NCBI GenBank assembly: GCA_964439935.1
Contig: CAYTPW010000019.1
Coordinates: forward strand, 1-64,000
DNA from: JABMQW01 sp964439935
GTDB taxonomy: Bacteria; Fidelibacterota; Marinisomatia; Marinisomatales; TCS56
Direction: 5' to 3'
Length of the DNA: 64,000 bases
Shown: positions 10,589 through 20,500 of the stretch, one piece after another
Layout: every line of letters starts with the position of its first letter
Numbering within the stretch: the stretch's first letter is position 1
The notes under the pieces: generated by a model
Databases searched by the model: none
What the model saw: only the letters and a program-made list of their open reading frames with translations
What the model was told of the DNA's origin: nothing
Program-made: the position numbers and the translations under genes

Positions 10589-12238
10589 ATGATGGAATCA
10601 AACAACAAGCTCAGCGACCTGAATTATAGGCATACACTGGTATTTTTCGTTCAACTTTTATCACTACAGTTGCTCGCGGTGAACACAGTCGGGCAGCGAG
10701 TCGAATTCACTTCTTCCAATCTGCCGATAGTTATAATTGACACCTGGAGTCAGGAGATTGTTGACGATCCAAGGATCGTCGCCCACATGGGTATCGTCGA
10801 TAATGGTCCCGGTATACGTAATAATCTAACTGATAATTTCAACGATTATGATGGCTTGATCGCAATTGAACTGCGGGGCAGTTCTTCATCATGGTATCCC
10901 AAACAACAGTACCGTTTTGAGACTCAGGATTCATTAGGTGAAAATTTAAATGTTTCACTAATGGGATTACCTGAAGAAAATGATTGGATTTTTTATGGAC
11001 CGTTTGATGATCAATCGCTAATACGAAATGTATTTGCCTACCAGCTTTCAAATGACATGGGTCGTTATGCCAGTCGGACGAGATTTTGTGAAATTGTCCT
11101 AAATAATGATTACTGCGGGCTATATGTATTAATGGAAAAAATTAAGCGCGACAATAATCGGATAGATATATCTGCAATGGATGAAAATGATATAAGCGGT
11201 GATGCGGTAACGGGCGGATATATAATTAAAATTGATAAATTTGAGGGGGAAAACATTGGCTACTGGGTAACGGGAAATGCGGTAACCTACCAGTACCATT
11301 ATCCAAAACCGTATGAAATTGTAGCTCCCCAGGAATTATACATTCAAGATTTCATTGCCCAGTTTGAAAATGCTATGAATGGACCCAATCCCCCCGATCC
11401 TTCAATAGGATACCCTGCTTATATTGATGTTAGTTCATTCGTTGATCATTTTCTAATAAATGAGTTAGCTAAAAATGTAGATGCCTACAGAATAAGTGCC
11501 TATTTGTATAAGCAGCGCGATAGCGATGGTGGCAAACTACATGCCGGGCCCATTTGGGATTTTAATCTAAGTTTTGGCAAGGCCTGGTACTCTCAGGATT
11601 TATTCCTTACCGAAGGCTGGCAGGTTCATTATAACACCTGGCGCCCATGGGATGGTCTGCACGTCCCCTTTTGGTGGGAAATAATCAGCTCAGATGATCA
11701 ATTTGTGGATCAAATGAACACCCGATGGCAGGAATTGAGAACCGGTATATTTCATATCGATAGTCTTTATGCCGGTATCAATGTCCTGGTTGATACCATA
11801 GCAGAAGCCCGGGATCGTAATTTTATAAGATGGCCCGGTTCTGTTGGAGACCATTCTTATGAAGCTGAAATTATCCAGCTTAAAAATTGGATAAGTGACC
11901 GCTTGGACTGGATCGATGGTAACCTCAGTTTGCTGTCAATATCTGATCCGCAATCCAATGGAGAGATTAATCCTGAAAATATTTCTGTTTCCCAAAACTA
12001 CCCCAACCCCTTCAATCCGATCACGACCATCCAGTACGTACTACCTCAAAGATCAGATGTCCAAATCACTATCTACGATCTACTTGGCAAAAAGGTGATG
12101 ACCTTGATGTCAGAGATGCAAGATGCTGGGTATAAAACGGTACAATGGGATGCAACTAATATCCCAAGCGGGACGTATTTTTACCAGATCAAAGCTGGAG
12201 ATTTCGTACAGACCCGAAAGATGATATTGTTGAAATGA
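10589..12238 (+). CDS. CotH-family secreted protein with type IX sorting domain
   Basis: 549 residues. The N-terminal hydrophobic segment (LVFFVQLLSLQLLAVNTVGQ) suggests export. Residues about 40-440 fit the CotH family (spore-coat CotH protein-kinase fold): SWYPKQQYRFETQD, the segment GLYVLMEKIKRDNNRIDI, GGYIIKIDK, and WDFNLSFGKA, the usual 'WDFDxAFG' metal-site region. CotH proteins phosphorylate proteins in Bacillus coats; secreted versions in FCB bacteria have unknown targets. The last about 85 residues (NYPNPFNPITTIQYVLP...) are a sorting domain nearly the same as those of the genes ending at 10143 and 29187. Start: ATG ATG at 10589, and either could be used. A terminator and repeat copy C follow directly. 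Confidence 0.85.
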   Translation: MMESNNKLSDLNYRHTLVFFVQLLSLQLLAVNTVGQRVEFTSSNLPIVIIDTWSQEIVDDPRIVAHMGIVDNGPGIRNNLTDNFNDYDGLIAIELRGSSSSWYPKQQYRFETQDSLGENLNVSLMGLPEENDWIFYGPFDDQSLIRNVFAYQLSNDMGRYASRTRFCEIVLNNDYCGLYVLMEKIKRDNNRIDISAMDENDISGDAVTGGYIIKIDKFEGENIGYWVTGNAVTYQYHYPKPYEIVAPQELYIQDFIAQFENAMNGPNPPDPSIGYPAYIDVSSFVDHFLINELAKNVDAYRISAYLYKQRDSDGGKLHAGPIWDFNLSFGKAWYSQDLFLTEGWQVHYNTWRPWDGLHVPFWWEIISSDDQFVDQMNTRWQELRTGIFHIDSLYAGINVLVDTIAEARDRNFIRWPGSVGDHSYEAEIIQLKNWISDRLDWIDGNLSLLSISDPQSNGEINPENISVSQNYPNPFNPITTIQYVLPQRSDVQITIYDLLGKKVMTLMSEMQDAGYKTVQWDATNIPSGTYFYQIKAGDFVQTRKMILLK

Positions 12239-12264
12239 TGTATAATCTCTTATCCTCTTTACCC

Positions 12265-12292
12265 AAGGGCAGTCGTTTGGCTGCTCTTTTTT
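12265..12292 (+). terminator. Rho-independent terminator
   Basis: GGGCAG, loop TCGTTTGG, CTGCTC, then TTTTTT. It has one mismatch relative to the copies at 10171 and 13624. It lies about 30 bases after the CotH-like gene and directly ahead of repeat copy C. Confidence 0.82.
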
Positions 12293-12397
12293 GTTTCATA
12301 AACCACTGTTTTTGAGACACTATTCCCATAATCAAAATCGATTGGACGTTTATGGGACACTTTGGGCTGGAGTACCAAAAAGGAATGCGTTTGGGGG
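12292..12397 (+). repeat. Intergenic repeat copy C
   Basis: TGTTTCATAAACC ... CCCATAATCAAAATCGATT GGACGTTTATGGGACAC TTTGGGCTGGAGTACC. The GTTTATGGGACA arm is perfect; the 5' arm has drifted (TGTTTC for TGTCCC). Confidence 0.9.
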
Positions 12398-12465
12398 AAT
12401 GATATTGACATTCTTTCATTGTTTAAGATAAACTTTATTAAGAAATATTCTAATAGGAGATCATT

Positions 12466-12840
12466 ATGGAACTATCCATATTAATAGCAAAAATCATTGC
12501 CGTTATATATATTTCTTCTGGCATTGCTGTACTTATTGGGCAAATCAATTTCAATAATATTGCTGCGGACTTTGATAAATCACCAGCACTTACTTTCGTT
12601 GCTGGATCCGTCGGTATAATTATTGGCATGGTCTTAGTCAAATATCATAATAATTGGGTTAAAAACTGGACTGTAGTTATTACGATTATTAGTTGGTCAT
12701 TTCTTATAGGAGGATTAATTGTAGCTGTCTTTCCAAAATCAATTTCATTTATTAATAAGTACTACAAACATTCCCGTACTTGGGGAATCTTTATGATATG
12801 CTTTGGTCTACTGTTTGGCTATTTTGGCTTTGTAAAATAG
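12466..12840 (+). CDS. Small integral membrane protein, unknown function
   Basis: 124 residues with four predicted transmembrane segments at about 3-25, 40-60, 68-90 and 103-123, separated by short Lys/Asn-rich loops. The start is well supported: AGGAG lies 9 bases before the ATG. There is no recognisable catalytic or transport motif. It is flanked by repeat copies C and D and stands alone. AT-rich composition like its surroundings. Confidence 0.7.
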   Translation: MELSILIAKIIAVIYISSGIAVLIGQINFNNIAADFDKSPALTFVAGSVGIIIGMVLVKYHNNWVKNWTVVITIISWSFLIGGLIVAVFPKSISFINKYYKHSRTWGIFMICFGLLFGYFGFVK

Positions 12841-13010
12841 ATTAATTATATAACAGGAATAAAAGAAACTTAAGCTAATACCAGGTCTTCCCTTTTGACG
12901 GACTTTGGTTCACCTTGCGGTTTAATGGCCAAGAACATGCTGGAGCCGACTTGATTAGCTCTCGATGTTTAGACCACAATTCTACCCTAATTTAGCCAAA
13001 AACTCTCCCG

Positions 13011-13066
13011 CACCGTTTTTTGCATACCATTCTCATAGTCAAAATCGATTAGACGTTTACGGGAAT
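13011..13066 (+). repeat. Degenerate intergenic repeat copy D
   Basis: CACCGTTTTTTGCATACC, then CATAGTCAAAATCGATT and AGACGTTTACGGGA. The outer TGTCCC arm is lost. The preceding 12841-13010 shows no gene or structure I can name. Confidence 0.75.
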
Positions 13067-13104
13067 CCAAAATCAAACAATCCATTAATCCGTAAGTAAA
13101 ATCG

Positions 13105-13126
13105 GTATTCTCCATACTATTCTGTA
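13105..13126 (+). other. Short segment shared with 17432-17453
   Basis: 22 bases beginning GTATTCTCCATACTA match 17432-17453 at 20 positions. Both lie about 40 bases downstream of degenerate repeat copies (D and F) and upstream of a gene. They may be a shared 3' part of the repeat or a regulatory leader. Confidence 0.6.
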
Positions 13127-13335
13127 TGATCAGCACTCATTATAATCTAAATTAGAGAAAGTCTTGTAATAATATGGGTATAAGAAAATTACATATGAAC
13201 AGATTAGAATTCTGAATAATTTCAACTGAAGTGTCATAAGTATATCTTTGGGTTTTGGTAACTGTAACAATATATTATTGTATGCGGTTCTATCCTTTAT
13301 CCTCGCATACAAACGACAATATCTACAATTAATTT

Positions 13336-13339
13336 GGAG
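13336..13339 (+). promoter_or_regulatory. Ribosome binding site of cold-shock gene
   Basis: GGAG nine bases ahead of ATG 13349; it decides between that start and the upstream in-frame TTG at 13334. Confidence 0.75.
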
Positions 13340-13348
13340 TTCATTAAA

Positions 13349-13561
13349 ATGTCTGATCGTAAAACTGGAACAGTAAAATGGTTCAATGACAAAAAAGGCT
13401 TTGGTTTCATCAATCGTGAAGATGGCGACGATCTGTTCGTTCACCATAATTCAATTGAGACCGAAGGCTTTCGTACATTGAAAGAAAATCAAAAAGTGGA
13501 ATTTGAAGTCGTCACGACTGAGAAAGGTCTGGCAGCTGCAAAAGTTACCATAGTCGATTAA
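13349..13561 (+). CDS. cspA: Cold-shock protein (CspA family)
   Basis: 70-residue single cold-shock domain that binds single-stranded RNA/DNA and acts as an RNA chaperone in the cytoplasm. RNP1 is KGFGFI (16-21) and RNP2 is LFVHH (29-33); the TGTVKWFN start is canonical. The ATG at 13349 is preferred over an upstream in-frame TTG at 13334 because GGAG sits 9 bases before it and the protein then has the normal family length. The gap of about 500 bases upstream (with repeat copy D) could hold a long leader as in other csp genes, but I cannot demonstrate one. It is followed by a terminator and the long repeat copy E. Confidence 0.95.
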   Translation: MSDRKTGTVKWFNDKKGFGFINREDGDDLFVHHNSIETEGFRTLKENQKVEFEVVTTEKGLAAAKVTIVD

Positions 13562-13623
13562 TTTTACTGATTCGCCAGTTACTTTTTCGAGATTATAATA
13601 ATTTAGATAAAGTAATACTGATG

Positions 13624-13650
13624 AGGGGCAGTCGTTTGGCTGCCCTTTTT
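13624..13650 (+). terminator. Rho-independent terminator
   Basis: GGGGCAG, loop TCGTTTGG, CTGCCC, then TTTTTT. It follows the cold-shock gene and is joined directly to repeat copy E. This is the best-preserved version of the shared terminator. Confidence 0.88.
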
Positions 13651-13974
13651 TATCCCATAAACCGTCGTTTTTGACACTACTTTCCCATAATCAAAATCGA
13701 TTGGACGTTTATGAGACTTTGGGGGCTGGAGAGTGTCATAAAGGTATGGGATTTGGTACAAATCGGTTGAAACCGACTTACGCTGTGGGCCCACAGTCCC
13801 GACTTGTCGGGAGAACCCTCCCGATTTTATCGGGACGGATTATGAGTACTCCGCTGTCTCGTCGACAAACCTGTCCAACGAAATCTTTATGTAGTTGGAT
13901 GAAAAACGACCTGTCTATCGAAGATACCGATTAATCGGGACGCAGATAGATGGCGTGAAAATGGTGACAATAGC
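13651..13974 (+). repeat. Long-form intergenic repeat copy E
   Basis: Core (TATCCCATAAACCGTCG ... GGACGTTTATGAGAC TTTGGGGGCTGG) plus the full right extension: palindrome CTGTGGGCCCACAG, hairpin CCCGACTTGTCGGG, hairpin TCCCGATTTTATCGGGA, GATTATGAGTACTCCGC, the CCAAC...GTTGG hairpin and the CTGTCTATC...GATAGATGG hairpin, ending GGCGTGAAAATGG. Compared with copies K and L it carries two extra hairpin modules. No gene lies in 13562-14219. Confidence 0.9.
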
Positions 13975-14095
13975 ATAAAGGAACATTCCGTATTATAAAA
14001 CTTTCATTATGATAATTAAGAAATAGACGTGGTTATAATCTCCTATATTTGCATTTGATGGGTAATTAAGTTATTTTATTTATATACAAAAGAGT

Positions 14096-14157
14096 AGCAA
14101 GGGGGTTGTTTGTTACCTCGTGCTTGCCAGCGTTTACTAGAGCAACAACCAGTTGCC
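14096..14157 (+). other. Possible structured leader (pseudoknot-like) before the sensor-pilin gene
   Basis: GCAAG (14097-14101) can pair with CTTGC (14123-14127). Inside that loop GGTTGTT (14104-14110) can pair with AACAACC (14144-14150), giving an H-type pseudoknot. The alternative hairpin GCAAC/GTTGC (14142-14156) would compete with the second stem. It lies about 65 bases before the ATG at 14220. No known riboswitch consensus was recognised, and chance pairing is possible. Confidence 0.3.
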
Positions 14158-14219
14158 TATCAGAGTACAGTCGAACAGGTTTTTTGATTGATTAAATCCA
14201 AACCCGGAGTTGAAGCAAA

Positions 14220-17200
14220 ATGTTTCAAAGAAACACCCTAAGATTTTTGCTTAAGTATTTGATCTTATTTATTCCATTAATAATAATAATATTAGCTTCT
14301 AGCGCACTTTTTTCTGAATTTTTAAATAATAATAAATTAAACGACACCATTCGTAATGAATCACTAATTCTATCAATAAAGAAACAGCACACAGAAACTC
14401 TGCTCGAATCAATGGTCACAGATGCTTTATTTTTATCAACCCAGACAACTAAATATCTTGGGCAATATACCAATTCATCTACTTTTAAATCTGAATTAGC
14501 AGCTGATTTTCTGAATTTTGCTAGAAACCGGAAGATCTATGACCAAGTGCGATTAATCGATTCCAGTGGAATGGAAAAAATCCGTGTGAATACAACCGGC
14601 CATGGGCCGGTATTGGTACCCGAAGAAGACCTTCAGAATAAACGCCACCGTTATTATTTTAAATTTGGAATTGACACCGATCGGGATTGGTATATCTCTC
14701 CGCTTGATTTGAATATTGAATACAGCCAAGTGGAAATGCCAATCAAACCCATGCTCCGATTTGTTACTAAAGTCAGTGATTCGCATGGAGAAACGGTTGG
14801 TGTGATTGTGCTTAATTACCTTGCGCAATCACCGATAGACCAGATGTCTGCAGCTCCATATGGAACCGATTACCAGTTGTTGATTGTCAACAGTCATGGT
14901 TATTGGATACACGGATTTAATCCTGAGGATGAATGGGGCTTCATGTTTGTCAATAGAAAGCATAAAAAGATATCATCAATGTATCCGAGAGAATGGTCAT
15001 CAATTCGTACTAAATTAACCGGACATGTTATAAGTGAGAACGGTTTATTTATTTTTACAACGCTAAAACCAACAGAAATCATCAATATCTATGGGAATCA
15101 GCAGCAAACCGGATTTGTGGAGGATAGTTATAAAATCATTACTTATACAACTATGGATAAACTGTCTTCACCTTACATTAATACTGTTTATGTAATCGCC
15201 GTCTTATTAATTCTTATCTACGGTCTTATTATCTGGTGGCGGTTAAAGTATCGTTTGAAAATACCCATCAACGAAAGTACCGGATTTACTTTAATTGAAT
15301 TGGTTATGACAATTGTCATCATCGGCGTCCTGAGTACAATTGCTATGCGAACCATTAGCTCTACTTTGGAAAATGCACGCTTCATTAGTTCAGCAGAAGA
15401 GATGAATAATATTGCCTGGGCAATTACCGGTAATCCGGAATTGATAGCCTCTGGCCAGCGTAGCGATTTTGGATATATCGGTGACACAGGACAGTTACCC
15501 CCCAATCTTAATGCTCTAGTTACAAATCCAGGTGGAATATGTAATTGGGATGGGCCATACCTGTTCAGTGATTTTACCGAAAATCCTGACGACTATAAAA
15601 CTGATGCCTGGGGTGATCCCTACACTCTCAATTTTACCACTGACGGTATTTTAACAATTTCCAGCAACCGGGTTGGGACTAAAGCAATTGATGATACAAG
15701 TCACCTGATGAATAATACCGTACAGGTTCAATTATTTAATTCTGATAATATTCCGCTGGGGGGATCATCAAGTGAGGTAATGATTGAAAGACCCTGTGGC
15801 TGGGTAAATATGCCATACTGGTCCAATCGCAAGAGTTTTGTCATTGAAACTCTACCAATTGGTCAATATACCATTCGGGGCATATCCGGTAACGATACAA
15901 CTTACAAGATGATCACTGTGCTCTCCGGAGGATTGACAAACATTGAAATGTATGTTTATCCAAGTTTCGGAAATCTGTCTTCGGGCGGTTGCGCAACAGT
16001 GAGTGGAACCGGTAATGAGATTGTTACTGAAAACATCGAGAATGGTGATTCGCCTACTTACTTGGTGGACAAATTAACAATAGCATGGAGTAATGGTACC
16101 TGCTGGAATTGTGAGACTCCTTATCTGGATAAAGTTGAAATTGGTTTTAAACCTTATTGGAGTTGGAATACTAATGGCCGTAACGCACGCGTTGGATCAG
16201 GGACCCAGATAATTCTTGACGACGTGATGGAGTTTATGAGTGGTACTACTGCAATTCGCTTTACCTTTAATCTCGCCAGTACTGGAGTTGGTGAAACAAT
16301 CAATATGACTGCTTCGGATATTAATTTGACTCTGCACCCTACCAATGCTCCTGCACAATTAATTAGCTTTTCTGCCTGTGGAACTGGTTGTACAGCGCCG
16401 TCTATGTCGTTAATACCAGCATCAATTGATGTCTCAGGACCGGATAATAATACAATTAATCTTGATATTTCCAACAGTGGTATCAATGATCTGATTACTA
16501 ACCAGCTTGTTATTTCCTGGGATAATGGTAATTGTTGGGATCAAAGTATACCTTATCTTGAATCAGTAGATTTTAACGGGATCAATGTATGGATATGGAA
16601 TAGCAATGGCAATCTGAGTCGTGCTTCCAGTGGCCAAACAATTACTTTAAGCCAGGAGATAAATTTCGCTACTGGCACCTCGAGCCTTACAGATCTGGTC
16701 TTCATGAATTCACCGGCTGATCCAGCCAGTTCGATTGACATGCGCGGTGTGGATTGTACTGTGTTGATTAAATCAACATGCTATGGCAATGAGCAGATCA
16801 GTTTTTCAACGCCGGGATCGTGCAGTCCATGTTTACTGTCCGTGGCCGGCGGGGCTGCATACGGATCAAGCAATTCAACAGTTGATGTAGATATGGTCAA
16901 TACCGGATCTTATAACTGCGGTATTAGCCAGATGAAGATTACCTGTTCACCTAACAGTAAAGGATTGCAACCATGGGTAGATACCATCAAAAATAGTAAT
17001 ACCATTTTCTGGACAATGACCTCCGAAGGAAATGGTAGCCGGGGCAATACAATTGCTGGTTCCGAGACTAATCTGGTACTTCGGAACGTTATGGATCTAG
17101 GTGTCGGTTCGGTATCTATCTCCCAGATCATATTCAAAGATGCAATTTCGGGAGGTAAATTCCTGGATATGCGCGGTGTAATCATAACAATTGAACTGAC

Positions 17201-17258
17201 AATGACGAACTGTGGTGGTTGCGTCACGCCACAAAATATTTCCTTCACTGTTAATTAA
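14220..17258 (+). CDS. Cache-domain sensor fused to type IV pseudopilin with Ig-like repeats
   Basis: 1012 residues with a mosaic architecture. TM1 is about 10-32. Residues about 35-315 are an extracytoplasmic double-Cache/PAS-like sensor as found on histidine kinases (QVRLIDSSGMEKIRVN, MLRFVTKVSD, VGVIVLNY). TM2 is about 321-340, followed by a Lys/Arg-rich cytoplasmic stretch. A perfect prepilin-type site follows, G355-FTLIE with Glu at +5, then the pilin helix TMTIVIIGVLST. Residues 385-480 resemble a GspG/pilin head (WDGPYL, TDAWGDPYTLNF). Residues about 585-1012 are three tandem Cys-containing beta-sandwich repeats (W.NG.CW....PYL..V). The topology is consistent: prepilin peptidase cuts on the cytoplasmic face, exactly where this site would lie. 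Start ATG has GGAG 12 bases upstream. It precedes a sigma-54 activator. Confidence 0.8.
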   Translation: MFQRNTLRFLLKYLILFIPLIIIILASSALFSEFLNNNKLNDTIRNESLILSIKKQHTETLLESMVTDALFLSTQTTKYLGQYTNSSTFKSELAADFLNFARNRKIYDQVRLIDSSGMEKIRVNTTGHGPVLVPEEDLQNKRHRYYFKFGIDTDRDWYISPLDLNIEYSQVEMPIKPMLRFVTKVSDSHGETVGVIVLNYLAQSPIDQMSAAPYGTDYQLLIVNSHGYWIHGFNPEDEWGFMFVNRKHKKISSMYPREWSSIRTKLTGHVISENGLFIFTTLKPTEIINIYGNQQQTGFVEDSYKIITYTTMDKLSSPYINTVYVIAVLLILIYGLIIWWRLKYRLKIPINESTGFTLIELVMTIVIIGVLSTIAMRTISSTLENARFISSAEEMNNIAWAITGNPELIASGQRSDFGYIGDTGQLPPNLNALVTNPGGICNWDGPYLFSDFTENPDDYKTDAWGDPYTLNFTTDGILTISSNRVGTKAIDDTSHLMNNTVQVQLFNSDNIPLGGSSSEVMIERPCGWVNMPYWSNRKSFVIETLPIGQYTIRGISGNDTTYKMITVLSGGLTNIEMYVYPSFGNLSSGGCATVSGTGNEIVTENIENGDSPTYLVDKLTIAWSNGTCWNCETPYLDKVEIGFKPYWSWNTNGRNARVGSGTQIILDDVMEFMSGTTAIRFTFNLASTGVGETINMTASDINLTLHPTNAPAQLISFSACGTGCTAPSMSLIPASIDVSGPDNNTINLDISNSGINDLITNQLVISWDNGNCWDQSIPYLESVDFNGINVWIWNSNGNLSRASSGQTITLSQEINFATGTSSLTDLVFMNSPADPASSIDMRGVDCTVLIKSTCYGNEQISFSTPGSCSPCLLSVAGGAAYGSSNSTVDVDMVNTGSYNCGISQMKITCSPNSKGLQPWVDTIKNSNTIFWTMTSEGNGSRGNTIAGSETNLVLRNVMDLGVGSVSISQIIFKDAISGGKFLDMRGVIITIELTMTNCGGCVTPQNISFTVN

Positions 17259-17279
17259 GTCCTTCACTGTTAATTAAGT
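17242..17279 (+). repeat. 19-bp tandem duplication across the stop codon
   Basis: CCTTCACTGTTAATTAAGT occurs twice in a row (17242-17260 and 17261-17279); the first copy contains the TAA stop of the sensor-pilin gene. The second copy restores the same frame end, so the protein is unaffected. Replication slippage is the simplest cause. Confidence 0.95.
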
Positions 17280-17345
17280 TTGAACAGTAGTTTTCATTAT
17301 AAATCATTCTTTGTGTCTTCACAAGGAATAACATAATTGTTCAAT

Positions 17346-17410
17346 AAATAAAACAGCGTTTTTGACACTGCCCATAATCAAAATAGAGCCTCTATTTATG
17401 AGACTCTCAG
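17346..17410 (+). repeat. Degenerate intergenic repeat copy F
   Basis: ATAAAACAGCGTTTTTGACAC, GCCCATAATCAAAATAGAG, CTCTATTTATGAGACTCTC. The two arms have changed yet remain partly complementary. Otherwise the 17259-17596 gap holds only the tandem duplication, the shared segment at 17432 and the ribosome-binding region. Confidence 0.75.
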
Positions 17411-17431
17411 AAAACCATACGTAATATATAC

Positions 17432-17453
17432 GTATTCTCCATACTACTCAGTA
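17432..17453 (+). other. Short segment shared with 13105-13126
   Basis: GTATTCTCCATACTACTCAG and two further bases match the downstream segment of copy D at 20 of 22 positions. Confidence 0.6.
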
Positions 17454-17596
17454 CTACTCTATACCATAGATGGATGAACTACCGTACCGGCGTATTTCTT
17501 TATCCTTATGTATATTTCATATATGAATCCGTGTATTAGAACTTCATTATATTATCTTCCATATCCTATAACCATCCTTAATAAAAAGAGTCTGTC

Positions 17597-20500
17597 ATGA
17601 AATCAGATCAATCAAAAACAAAAGCAGAATTAATCCAGGAATTAAAATCACTTCGTAAACGGGTTAATGCTAAAGACATCACCAAGCGTAAGCAGGCAGA
17701 GGAGAAGTTAATAATCTCTGGGAAGACGTGGAGCAACACCTTTCACTCGATTGTAGATCCAGTTTCGATACATGATAAAGATTTTAAATTATTAAAGGTG
17801 AATAAAGCTTTTGCCGAATTTGTTGGAGTAAAGCCTAAAGATTTGATTGGAAAACATTGTTATGAAGTAGTTCATGATTTAAAAATACCATTCACTGGCT
17901 GCCCCCATGAAGAAATGATGAAAACTGGAAAAGATACAACAAGCGTGTTATATGAAACAAACCTTGGCAAGTATTTACAGATCAGCGTTTCACCTATATT
18001 TAATGAGGATGGTGAACTAAACAGTTGCGTCCACATTATCAAGGACGTTACAGAGAGCAAAAAGGCAGAGGAGGCCCTGGCGAAAAGTGAGGAGAAGTAT
18101 CGCACCTTATTCGAGACCATGGCTCAAGGTGTTATCTATCAGAATACCGATGGTCAAATAATCTCTGCTAATCCTTCTGCTGAACGTATCTTGGGTTTAA
18201 CGCTGGATCAAATGCAGGGACTAACCTCAATGGATCCTCGCTGGAGATCGATCCATGAGGATAGCTCGGATTTTCCGGGTGAGACTCATCCTTCAATGGT
18301 TTCTTTAAAAACTGGAAAGCCTGTAAAGGATGTTGTTATGAGGGTGTTTAATCCAAAAGATGAAAAACATAAATGGATAAATATCAACGCTGTCCCACAG
18401 TTTAGACCTGGTGAAAAAAAACCATATCAAGTCTACACAACATTTGATGACATCACCGAGCGCAGGCAGACAGAAAAAGAGCTGCACACCATACAGATGC
18501 ACTACACTGATTTCATAAATGCATCATCTAATCAGGTTAGCTACTGGAAAATGCCCGCGGGTTTGAAAACCGATTTACCCATTGATGAGCAGGTAGAAAT
18601 GATGTACAACTCGTATTGCGTTGATGCAAACAAGAAGTTATGGGAATTAGTTGGATTTACAAAGAAAGATGAGCTAATTGGGATGAAAATTATTGAACTA
18701 TTCCGGAAAAAAATCCAAGATGAAAATTTTAGAAATTTCATAAAGAATAATTACCACCTCGAGGGTCATGAATTCCATGATACATTTCCAGATGGTAGAG
18801 AGTTTTATGCACTGAGTAATTGGTATGGTGTGGTTGAAGATGGATGTTTGGTAAACCTCTGGTCTGTTTCAGAGGATATTACGGAGCGCAAGCTGGCAGA
18901 AAAAGAATTGAAATCGAGCGAAGAGAAATACTCATCGGTTGTAGAAAATAGCAATGATGGAATTGTTATTATTAAAGATGAAAAAATTGCTTATGTAAAT
19001 GCAGCCGTTAAAAATCTTCTAGGTTTTGAACCAAACGATGTTATAGGTAGAAATGTTGCAGAACTTGTTGCTCAAGACTACCGTGAGTTTGCCACTCAAC
19101 GATTTCGAGATCGCTTATCTGGTAAGAAAGTACCTAGCATTTATGAGATTTCACTTATACGAAAGGATGGCTCGCTAATACCTGTGGAAATTAATGCAGC
19201 CTTGATGAGTTATGACGGGGAATCTGCGGGACTAGTGTTTCTACGAGACATCACCGATCGCAAACGTTCGGAAGAAGAATTAGAAAAAAGTGTGAAATAT
19301 TATCGATCTCTTTTTGAGAACATAGCAGATGGCATCTTCATTTTTGATGTGATGCCGAATGGGACTTTTCTATATGTTGATTTTAATCCTGCAGAAGAGA
19401 ATATAATGGGTATGACTGCTGAACAGATCCGAGGTAGAACACCATATGACCTTATTGAGAAAGAAGATGCTGAAAAAGTAAACTCCAGATACCAGAGATG
19501 CGTAGATGTAAAAAGGATTACCAGATACGAAGAAGAAATGGAACTTTCACGTGGAAGATCATTTTTCAGTACGACCCTTGTACCTTTGAAGAATGAAGAC
19601 GGTGATGTGTTCCGGATTATTGGGATGGCTAGAGATATCACAGAGCGAAAGCTGGCTGAAGAAGAACTAAATAAAGCATATAAAGAAATCAGGGATCTCA
19701 AAGATATACTACAGGCTGAGAATATTTACTTAAGGAAAACTATCGAACCAAGTAGCTTGCATAAAGATATTGTTGGCAGTAGTCCTCATATCAAAGATGT
19801 AATAGAAAAAGCTCTGCAAGTAGCTCCAATGGATTCTACTGTACTGTTAACGGGAGAAACTGGTACCGGTAAGGAACTGATAACCAAAGGAATCCACAAT
19901 GCTAGCAAGCGGAAGAATAAGACCTTAATAACAGTAAACTGTGCTGCTATTCCTGACGCACTAATAGAGAGTGAATTATTTGGTCATGAGAAGGGAGCCT
20001 TTACCGATGCACATTCCAAAAAGATCGGCTTATTTGAGATCGCGGATAAATCAACTATATTCTTAGATGAGATCGGAGAATTACCCTATAACACTCAATC
20101 AAAGTTGCTAAGAGTAATAGAGAACAAGGAGGTATCACGGATTGGCAGCAGTCAACCTGTTAAGGTAGATGTTAGAATAATTGCTGCCACTAATCAGGAT
20201 CTGCCCACATTGGTCAAAGAAAAGCAGTTCAGACAGGATCTGTATTACCGTTTAAATGTATTCCCGATAGAATTACCACCCCTTAGAACAAGAAAACAAG
20301 ATATAAAACTACTGGTAGAGAAGTTTGTGGAAGAATTCAATCAACATATGGGCAAAAAGGTGTCAACTATACCAAAGAAGACGATGGAGGTTTTAGAGAA
20401 GTATAATTGGCCCGGAAATGTAAGGGAATTAAGGAATATAATTGAACGCAGTATGATAACATCTACAGGAAGCACATTAAAGTTAGAACTCAAACAATTT

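Noticed and set aside
13780..13793. CTGTGGGCCCACAG palindrome as a lone regulatory operator
   Set aside because: It occurs at the same internal position in every long-form repeat copy and is best explained as part of that element.
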